A program made the translations under genes and the position numbers. This document shows, one piece after another, positions 58,320-64,000 of a stretch of 64,000 bases of DNA. The stretch lies in assembly GCF_000346485.2 (NCBI RefSeq), contig NZ_KQ976354.1, positions 4,608,436-4,672,435 of the forward strand, in the 5' to 3' direction. The notes beneath the pieces were generated by a model. It had not been told where the DNA came from. It made no database searches and saw nothing but the letters and a program-made list of their open reading frames with translations. Numbering within the stretch: the stretch's first letter is position 1; the number at the start of each line of letters is the position of its first letter. Source of the DNA: Scytonema hofmannii PCC 7110 (lineage in GTDB: Bacteria; Cyanobacteriota; Cyanobacteriia; Cyanobacteriales; Nostocaceae).

Positions 58320-59216
58320 ATGTCAATCTCTTATATAGAAGTTATGGAATGGAAAAATTGGTCAAATGTCAGATTTAACGAACGGCATCTTTTACCTTCA
58401 AGTTCTGGAATATACGTAATTGCGGATGCTCATCATTGTGTGTGGTATGTAGGTCAAGCTGCCAATCTAAAAAATAGATGGGCTGGCAGAAGCCATCACA
58501 GGTATCCCCAGTTGATTCGGTCAAACCGCAAGTTGTGCCACATAATTTATTGGAAACAAGTTCCTGTTAACTGTTTGGACGAACAAGAACGGTATTACGT
58601 GGACTTATTTCAGCCCGAACTGAACGGTTGTAAAGTGAAAAAGTATTTACCGAAACAGCCCCAAGTAGAACGCGAGATTAAGCGATTATTAAAAGTTCTC
58701 AACAAACCAACATCTCTTTTTCCTATCATCCGTTCCATCGTGGCTGGTAAGTATGAAGATAATGAGGGAAGACATTGCATAATTATTTTGATAAATATTA
58801 ACGACTATGAAATTTTAGAAAATTCAATGAGAAAGCGGTATGCAAATGAAATCAAGAAAGCTTGGACTTATAACAGGAATTCTTGCGGTAAGAATGAGCA
58901 AGTATACAGCCCAGCATGGATAGCAACATATAATTGGAATTCTTATAAATTTGAATTTCTTATTGTAGATTGGGAATTGTTTAACTATTTGGAAAAAAAT
59001 CCCGATGCGAACTTGCATTATATAGGGGTTGCCGAACTTCTTGGCATCCAGGTAAAAGCATTAACTAACTTAAAGATTTTTGATGAATTCTCTTTAGAAG
59101 AGGCGTGCGGGTACCTAGATTCTGAAGGTAAAAAGCCCCTAAAATCTGTTGCTTATATCAATTATCGTAAAAATTTCCTTAAGTGCTTGGTAGAGAGGTC
59201 AGAGCGATCGCTCTGA
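58320..59216 (+). CDS. GIY-YIG nuclease-domain protein
   Basis: 298 residues. The N-terminal domain (about 25-115) has GIYVIADAHH, WYVGQAANLKNRWAG and RSHHRY; a Glu in LDEQERYYVDLFQPELNG is the likely metal ligand. This matches GIY-YIG endonucleases with the catalytic Tyr and Arg present. The C-terminal 180 residues are of unknown fold. No methyltransferase or homing context is adjacent, so its DNA or RNA target is open. Confidence 0.82.
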   Translation: MSISYIEVMEWKNWSNVRFNERHLLPSSSGIYVIADAHHCVWYVGQAANLKNRWAGRSHHRYPQLIRSNRKLCHIIYWKQVPVNCLDEQERYYVDLFQPELNGCKVKKYLPKQPQVEREIKRLLKVLNKPTSLFPIIRSIVAGKYEDNEGRHCIIILININDYEILENSMRKRYANEIKKAWTYNRNSCGKNEQVYSPAWIATYNWNSYKFEFLIVDWELFNYLEKNPDANLHYIGVAELLGIQVKALTNLKIFDEFSLEEACGYLDSEGKKPLKSVAYINYRKNFLKCLVERSERSL

Positions 59217-59420
59217 CACTTTTACAAACTTCAGAAGCCGTTTCTAGGGAGCGCGATCCCCTTTAAGCAAGAATACGCACGCAATAATATGACTGGTGTA
59301 ATGCGATCGCTCCCCCAAACAACACCAAACGCGATCGCGCTCTTTCAATTGTAGGAGCAGTCTCATGGTGTCTCTAAAAAAATTTTAACTGTCCATTGAT
59401 TGTTTTTAAGTGCGATCGCT
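59206..59420. repeat. Cluster of HIP1 octamers
   Basis: Four GCGATCGC octamers occur in about 210 bases between the GIY-YIG and HAD genes (near 59206, 59302, 59331 and 59411). The first and last extend into the coding ends. Confidence 0.8.
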
Positions 59421-60149
59421 CTCCTTAAACAGATTCCAAATATTCGAGATAAACGACGTTGGTTTCTTCAGATTTTTAGTGTTTTTATCCGCAGGGAGAG
59501 GGTTAATTTGATTTAAGATCGTTGTTGGATTTTCTTCTGGAACGGAGATTATATTTTGGCTCAAAGTCTCTGTTAAATCTGGAAGATAAACCTTGATTTG
59601 ATTCAATAATATTTCTCGTTTCTCAATATCTAAAGCATCACAAATTCGCTCAATATTCCAGTGTTCTATTCCTTGTTCATAACCTTGCAGATGCTCTTTT
59701 GGAGTCGGTAATGTATCAATTATTTGAATTTTCGGATTGCTTTGAGTCCATTCCAAAGTTGGACTCGTACTCATCAACCAGAATCCATCTTCGATCCACA
59801 CTACACGATGCTGCCAATCACGGCTATGCCAGCGTGCTGCTAAATACTTATCACTTGCATTGGGAAATAATCTCAAAGCTTTATTTTCTTCATCTTCATT
59901 TAATGGGTAAGCACTGTCCCAATATCGCGTATTAGACCATTTATTCCATACATATGATTGGCATCCCCAAGAAGAAATCCATAGGGGATGAATCCAGCTA
60001 CAGTTATCTATTAACTGCAAGAATTCTTTAGCTCCAGGGACAGGATATCCTATCTCCTGATTTGAAATTTTTTCTTCTGTTGTTTTAGTATTATCTTTAA
60101 CGTCGATTACACCATTAATGTCGAGAAAAAGCAGTACGGGTTCAGTCAT
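59406..60149 (-). CDS. HAD-like hydrolase-domain protein
   Basis: 247 residues. It begins VLLFLDINGVIDVKD, a HAD motif I with the nucleophile-type Asp and the second Asp replaced by Asn (D-I-N-G). LWISSWG fits motif II, and VVWIEDGFWL fits motif IV. The last 80 residues are linker-like. It resembles HAD domains found with RNA-repair proteins. Substrate unknown. Confidence 0.7.
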   Translation of the reverse strand: MTEPVLLFLDINGVIDVKDNTKTTEEKISNQEIGYPVPGAKEFLQLIDNCSWIHPLWISSWGCQSYVWNKWSNTRYWDSAYPLNEDEENKALRLFPNASDKYLAARWHSRDWQHRVVWIEDGFWLMSTSPTLEWTQSNPKIQIIDTLPTPKEHLQGYEQGIEHWNIERICDALDIEKREILLNQIKVYLPDLTETLSQNIISVPEENPTTILNQINPLPADKNTKNLKKPTSFISNIWNLFKESDRT

Positions 60150-60186
60150 AACTTTAATTTTTTTTAAGATACCGTAGAGTTTGCGT

Positions 60187-60388
60187 TTAGTTCTTTTCGC
60201 AAGCTATGCCATCACGATCTCGATCGCGAGCTGCTGTATAGGCGTGGCTCTCCTTTTGGGAAAGAGTGTAAACCTTGTTTTGCCAACTCTTTACATGAGC
60301 CAGGAATGTAATGTGTTGTTGTCACAGCTAGCACGGGAGATGCAAAAAACAGGAAGAGTATGAAGATAAAAGACAAGAAAATTTTCAT
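60187..60388 (-). pseudogene. Secreted excalibur-domain protein, frameshifted
   Basis: ATG 60388 gives a signal peptide (MKIFLSFIFILFLFFASPVLA) and SCKELAKQGLHSFPKG. The calcium-binding-type excalibur end DRDRDGIACEKN is in the next frame, before the stop at 60187. One base near the AAAAGGAGAG run (about 60253) accounts for the shift. Either the gene is broken or the sequence has an error there. Confidence 0.65.
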
Positions 60389-60556
60389 TGTTGTGTTTCT
60401 CGCAGAATGAAGTCTTCACATTTTATTGTTAAGGATTAACTTTGTGGTTGGGGGAATATACTTAACTTAAAAACCTTCACATTAGACACATTAGAATTAA
60501 GATTGAGATAAAATAACCGCTACGCTTCACTTATCAAGTGCGCTTCTTCTGGACAT

Positions 60557-60660
60557 CAATGGTCAAAACTGTCTTTTTTGTTCTCAATCAGCAAATGTGT
60601 CAACTAGAAGATATTAAAGTTAACGATCGCTCACGCTTATGAACTGTTGGCAGAAACAAA
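60557..60660 (+). pseudogene. Partial duplicate of the Cys-rich small gene
   Basis: About 104 bases nearly identical to 57878-57980, with single-base changes and one inserted base (CACGCTTATGAACTG versus CACTTGATGAACTG) that breaks the frame. The 5' cysteine-rich part is missing. Confidence 0.75.
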
Positions 60661-60763
60661 CTTGGAAAATTCAACGACAAGCTATGAATAGCGATAGTAG
60701 CGCTTCTGAGAATACACAGTGCGATTCGTAACGAAAAATTTCAGTAGAAAGGATAGCTGCTTT

Positions 60764-60799
60764 CGCGAAACATTGACTCCTGTACTGAAGAAAAAATAA
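60764..60799 (+). pseudogene. CHAT-protease tail fragment, copy 2
   Basis: It encodes RETLTPVLKKK then stop, matching the last residues of the gene at 61642-62430. Only the final 36 bases survive. Confidence 0.5.
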
Positions 60800-61003
60800 T
60801 CCAAGGTACGTGCATTGTGTTCGCTGCTCTTTTACACGCACAGCACACCCAAGTGTCCTGCAACAATTTGTCTGTTCTGCTAAAAACTAAATTGAACGTG
60901 CATGAAGTGCGTCGTAGAGTTGTTTGTCACGCTCGATGTCAAAGGAGTATACCTAACGATCCATGCGATAATTAACAAATTGATTTCCCAATATTCAGTC
61001 AAC

Positions 61004-61465
61004 ATGATTATTGACCCAACAAACGTACCAAAGGAAACGGGTTCGCGCTACCCACAACAGTTTCAAGAGGTTGTCGCCGGACGGATACGACAGCGATTGG
61101 GTAATTTTGCTGGCTTGAAAAATTTTGGTGTGAATTTAGTGACTCTAGAACCGGGAAGCGCTTCTGCATTACGGCACTGGCACTCTCACCAAGATGAATT
61201 TATTTATGTATTAGATGGTGAAGTCATTTTGGTGACAGATGCAGGCGAACAAAGGCTAACTCCAGGGATGGCTGCCGGGTTTAGAGCAGGTGACGGCAAC
61301 GGACATCATTTGCTCAATCGTTCTAGTACGGTGGCAATATATTTAGAGGTAGGAGACCGGACTCCAAATGATGCAGTCACTTATCCAGATGACGATTTAT
61401 TAGCACAAGTCAATGTTGATGGTAAATCCTGGGTTTTTACTCATAAAGATGGCACTCTTTATTAA
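61004..61465 (+). CDS. Cupin domain protein
   Basis: 153 residues from ATG 61004 (MIIDPTNVPKETGSRYP), the family-typical start; the frame is open upstream from 60902 without support. The cupin motifs are LRHWHSHQDEFIYVLDGE (His-x-His, Glu) and LTPGMAAGFRAGDGNGHHLLN (His). It ends SWVFTHKDGTLY. It resembles XRE-independent cupins of proteobacterial and cyanobacterial genomes; substrate unknown. Not closely similar to the cupin at 47558. Confidence 0.87.
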   Translation: MIIDPTNVPKETGSRYPQQFQEVVAGRIRQRLGNFAGLKNFGVNLVTLEPGSASALRHWHSHQDEFIYVLDGEVILVTDAGEQRLTPGMAAGFRAGDGNGHHLLNRSSTVAIYLEVGDRTPNDAVTYPDDDLLAQVNVDGKSWVFTHKDGTLY

Positions 61466-61641
61466 TTGTTCTTTCACTTCAGGCAAGCGCGATTTCGATG
61501 AAAAATCAATCCCCAGTTTCTTACATCTACTTGCTCGTTTCTCTTTAAGCAAAGTTTGATCGCTTGTCTGCTAATACAAAACTATATCATTTCTGCTGAC
61601 CCCTCTAAAACCGGAAAACTGACGGCTATTACTGTATAACG

Positions 61642-62430
61642 ATGTATAAGGAAACATTTCGCGTGCTCGTTATGCCCCTGGATAACTCATGTCAAAATCT
61701 CCGTGGGTGCTCCTTCAAAGGTCAACATCTTGAAGGGGCAAACTTTAGTGGTGCAGATATCCAAGGTTGCGATTTTACAGACGCTAAGCTAAAAGGTGCA
61801 AATTTCACTGGTGCTCAAGCTGGACTACAACGGTGTTGGACGATTGGTTTAGTCACAAATTTATGGTTGATATCGGGACTATCAGGGGTTGTTTCAGGCT
61901 CCACAGCTTATCTCGTATCGGTTATATTTGACAGCAACATGAAAAATTCAATCACTGGCACACTCAGCCTAATTTTGATTGCAGTTTTCTTTGTCATGAC
62001 TACTAGGCAAGGTCTAAGCGCAGGTTTGAGTGCTGTTGCGATCGCTGTTGTTGTCGCTATTACTGGAGCTTTAATTGCCAATCTCGTCGCCGGAGCTTTG
62101 GGTATTGCTGCAGCGGTAGCTGTACAGTTGGTTGAGACTGTTGCCCTGGCTGGATTGTTTGAGTTATTTGCCAACACGGTAGAATGTGTCATCCTCAACG
62201 CCTGTTACTCAGAAGTTCAAGCAACTGCGATTTCCAAGCATATCCCTTATGTTATTGGGATGAAGAAGGAGATAGGCGATCGCACAGCCATCAAGTTTGC
62301 CACAGGATTTTACAGTGCGCTATGTGCTGGGGAATCTGTTGAATTTGCCTACAAGCTTGGGTGCAGTGTGATTCAGTTGGATGGCATTGCGGAACATCTA
62401 ACTCCTGTATTGAAGAAGAAACAGCCATGA
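61642..62430 (+). CDS. Pentapeptide-repeat membrane protein fused to C-terminal half of a CHAT domain
   Basis: 262 residues. Residues about 14-57 are pentapeptide repeats (LEGANFSGADIQGCDFTDAK). Residues about 70-175 are four or more hydrophobic helices. From about residue 176 the sequence changes to the C-terminal half of a CHAT caspase-like protease: CVILNACYSEVQATAI with the catalytic-type Cys188, then YVIGMKKEIGDRTA and GIAEHLTPVLKKK. The His-bearing first half of CHAT (the GHG motif) is missing, so protease activity is unlikely. It looks like a recombination product of two gene families. Related tails occur at 56282 and 60764. Expression unknown. Confidence 0.75.
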   Translation: MYKETFRVLVMPLDNSCQNLRGCSFKGQHLEGANFSGADIQGCDFTDAKLKGANFTGAQAGLQRCWTIGLVTNLWLISGLSGVVSGSTAYLVSVIFDSNMKNSITGTLSLILIAVFFVMTTRQGLSAGLSAVAIAVVVAITGALIANLVAGALGIAAAVAVQLVETVALAGLFELFANTVECVILNACYSEVQATAISKHIPYVIGMKKEIGDRTAIKFATGFYSALCAGESVEFAYKLGCSVIQLDGIAEHLTPVLKKKQP

Positions 62431-62469
62431 AGCGAAAATGATGAAGAGCGCCATCGCACTTAGCATTAA

Positions 62470-62784
62470 CTACCTAACAGCAGGCAGTATATTTTCTATA
62501 CCTGCTTCTGGTCGTTGTTGTATCCGCTCGTTTCTCCTCTGGAATTCGTTTATGTACGGTTCGCTAAACTGTTTGATTTCTCTTGCTTCTTCAAGCCTGT
62601 ACTCAATGTCTGCATTCCACTGGCGCACTTGCTGGTTGAGGCGTAGCTTGAATCGAACATCGGGTTCTGGCTTTTGTTCACTCGGAATATTTAATCTATA
62701 AATTTGTGACTCTTGTTGTTGTGCTAGGGTGGTTGCAGGTGTAAGAATTAAAACCCAAGCTAATAATAATGTTGCTATCTTCAT
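62470..62784 (-). CDS. Small secreted hypothetical protein
   Basis: 104 residues with a clear signal peptide (MKIATLLLAWVLILTPATTLA, cleavage after TLA or AQ). The mature part is charged and helical (LRLNQQVRQWNADIEYRLEE). No known domain. The ATG is preceded by GAGAGTGATATGTT, an acceptable ribosome site. Probably periplasmic. Confidence 0.65.
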   Translation of the reverse strand: MKIATLLLAWVLILTPATTLAQQQESQIYRLNIPSEQKPEPDVRFKLRLNQQVRQWNADIEYRLEEAREIKQFSEPYINEFQRRNERIQQRPEAGIENILPAVR

Positions 62785-63269
62785 AACATATCACTCTCAA
62801 TTAGGAGCTTTCTTCAATCCTTCGCGACAAAACTTACTTCTGTTAGCTATTTACTCATCCAATGTCTCGCCTCTCTGTTTATATACCTAATCTCAACTTA
62901 CCTGTTAAGTATTTCTCTATTAAGTTTAAATACAGTCCAACTGCGCTCGACAGGAATTTCTATACTCCTTGTTAACCTCATAATTTCACTCACCTGTTAC
63001 ATCTGTGACAGTAACTTAGTACTCCGTTAACTTCTGTTATCTATCAGGTCATACATAAATGTTTTATGTAAGTTGTTGATTTTTTGTAACTTGAACGATC
63101 GCTGGCTCGGTAGCAGCAAGATCGCAGCGAAGCGATCGCTATACCTCTAAAACCCAAACTACAGATTGCACGAAGGCAAAAATTGAGACTCTTGATTGAT
63201 GGCAACTGAACGCGAGAAATCAGTACACTGGAGGAAGTAGCCCTGCGGGGATTCACGTCCGGTAAATCA
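62785..63269. other. Divergent intergenic region
   Basis: About 485 bases. The left 250 bases are AT-rich with several CACCTGTTA/TAACTTCTGTTA-like words; a GCAAGATCGCAGCGAAGCGATCGC hairpin area lies near 63116-63139. It must hold the promoters of the secreted protein and of the NDH-2-like gene. No RNA gene recognised. Confidence 0.45.
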
Positions 63270-64000
63270 ATGACTCAACAACCTGCTAGAATCTGTATCC
63301 TTGGAGGAGGCTTTGGTGGTCTCCATACTGCACTGCGCTTAAGTGAGTTGCCTTGGGAAAATTCACAAAAGCCGGAAATTGTTCTGGTAGATCAAAGCGA
63401 TCGCTTCCTCTTTTCTCCCTTTCTTTACGAACTACTAACTGGCGAATTGCAAACTTGGGAAATTGCTCCACCATTTGAAGAACTTTTACAAGGCACAGGT
63501 GTGCGATTTTGTCAAAGTGTTGTGTCGGGAATTGATATTGACCAACGACGCGTACACCTACATGATGGACCGGAATTATCTTATGACCGATTGTTATTGG
63601 CATTAGGTGGCGAAACACCCCTAGATCTAGTACCGGGAGCAACATCTTACGCCTATCCATTCCGTAGTATTACAGATGTTTATCGTTTAGAAGAACGTCT
63701 GAGAGTGCTAGAAGAATCAGAAGCAGACAAAATCAGAGTAGCAATTGTTGGTGGTGGATACAGTGGTGTAGAGCTAGCTTGCAAACTAGCCGATAGGCTT
63801 GGGGAAAAAGGAAGATTTCGACTGATTGAACTGAGCGATCAAATTTTAAGAACATCCCCAGAATTTAACAGAGAAGCAGCAACCAAAGCTTTAGAAGAAC
63901 GGGGTATATTTCTCGATTTAGAAACCAAGGTAGAATCAATCGGACAGGATAGCATCTCCTTAGAGTACAAAAATCAGATTGACACCATTCCTGTAGACTT
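63270..64000 (+). CDS. Type II NADH dehydrogenase-like FAD oxidoreductase, 3' end outside window
   Basis: ATG 63270 opens a frame that runs to the window end; about 243 residues are visible. The FAD motif is ICILGGGFGGLHTALRL (residues 8-24). SPFLYELLTGEL follows, then the second GD-type strand YDRLLLALGGETP. The NAD(P) motif is VAIVGGGYSGVELACKLAD (about 155-173). This is the architecture of NDH-2 (Ndb) enzymes, which pass electrons from NAD(P)H to quinones at the membrane. The C-terminal membrane-binding part is not in view. Which of the cyanobacterial Ndb subtypes it is cannot be told. Confidence 0.88.
   Translation, partial: MTQQPARICILGGGFGGLHTALRLSELPWENSQKPEIVLVDQSDRFLFSPFLYELLTGELQTWEIAPPFEELLQGTGVRFCQSVVSGIDIDQRRVHLHDGPELSYDRLLLALGGETPLDLVPGATSYAYPFRSITDVYRLEERLRVLEESEADKIRVAIVGGGYSGVELACKLADRLGEKGRFRLIELSDQILRTSPEFNREAATKALEERGIFLDLETKVESIGQDSISLEYKNQIDTIPVD

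Larger units (their letters stand above)
60389..61003. other. Gap built of gene relics
   Basis: It contains the degenerate copy of the Cys-rich gene (60557-60660) and a CHAT-type tail (60764-60799), with AT-rich filler. No intact gene. The promoter of the cupin gene at 61004 should be near 60900-61000. Confidence 0.5.

Noticed and set aside
63286-63660. 124-residue minus-strand frame near the window end
   Set aside because: It is antisense to the clear NDH-2-like gene that runs off the window.

Overview
The window comes from a filamentous, heterocyst-forming cyanobacterium (Nostocales type). The evidence is a complete heterocyst glycolipid (hgl/hgd) locus with a HetI-type phosphopantetheinyl transferase. 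Supporting signs are many HIP1 octamers (GCGATCGC), heptamer-type short tandem repeats in almost every gap, and GUN4-domain, CHAT-type, EAD1-NACHT and zinc-ribbon Ser/Thr kinase families typical of these genomes. No rRNA, tRNA, CRISPR array or intact transposase gene was seen.

Region 1 (1-9.6 kb): a partial TPR protein and an FkbM methyltransferase, then a leftward run hgdB-hgdC-hgdA-DUF2141-GT2-hglT. This run should supply export (membrane fusion protein plus permease, no ATPase gene present), sugar epimerisation and glycosylation of heterocyst glycolipids.

Region 2 (10-32.3 kb): a rightward lipid-synthase operon of the PUFA-synthase (Pfa) type. It starts with a ParB-domain protein fused to a degenerate DNA methyltransferase and a small protein. 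Next are HglE (KS-AT-ACP-ACP-KR structural half), a one-pass membrane protein, a KR-catalytic/DH protein, HglD (KS-CLF-AT), HglC (PfaD-like enoyl reductase) and HglB/HetM (ACP-thioester reductase). Together these would build the long-chain polyhydroxy alcohol and release it reductively; HglT adds the sugar and HgdB/HgdC help to deposit the product. HetI lies convergently at the end and would arm the ACPs. HetN, which lies between hetM and hetI in Anabaena PCC 7120, is absent; a zinc-ribbon SAM methyltransferase sits there instead.

Region 3 (32.8-43.9 kb): a peptidoglycan-binding-domain protein, pyruvoyl S-adenosylmethionine decarboxylase, two paralogous zinc-ribbon Ser/Thr kinases, a VapBC-like toxin-antitoxin pair, a phenylacetate-CoA-ligase-like enzyme, an EAD1-NACHT STAND NTPase and a ribbon-helix-helix protein.

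Region 4 (44-63 kb): an accessory zone in visible decay. Intact genes (vWA, cupins, YnfA, aldo/keto reductase, GFA, GNAT, GIY-YIG, HAD) alternate with frameshifted, truncated, internally deleted or partly duplicated genes: a peroxiredoxin-like gene, an RHH-GUN4 gene, a GMC oxidoreductase, an excalibur protein and CHAT tails. One gene is a chimera of a pentapeptide-repeat membrane protein with the C-terminal half of a CHAT protease. Dispersed palindromic repeats are dense here. The window ends inside a type II NADH dehydrogenase-like gene.

The most noteworthy observations are the ketoreductase split between HglE and a downstream gene, the ParB/dead-methyltransferase gene at the head of the hgl operon, dispersed intergenic repeats embedded in frame in hglE and hglD, and the half-CHAT chimera with related tail fragments nearby.
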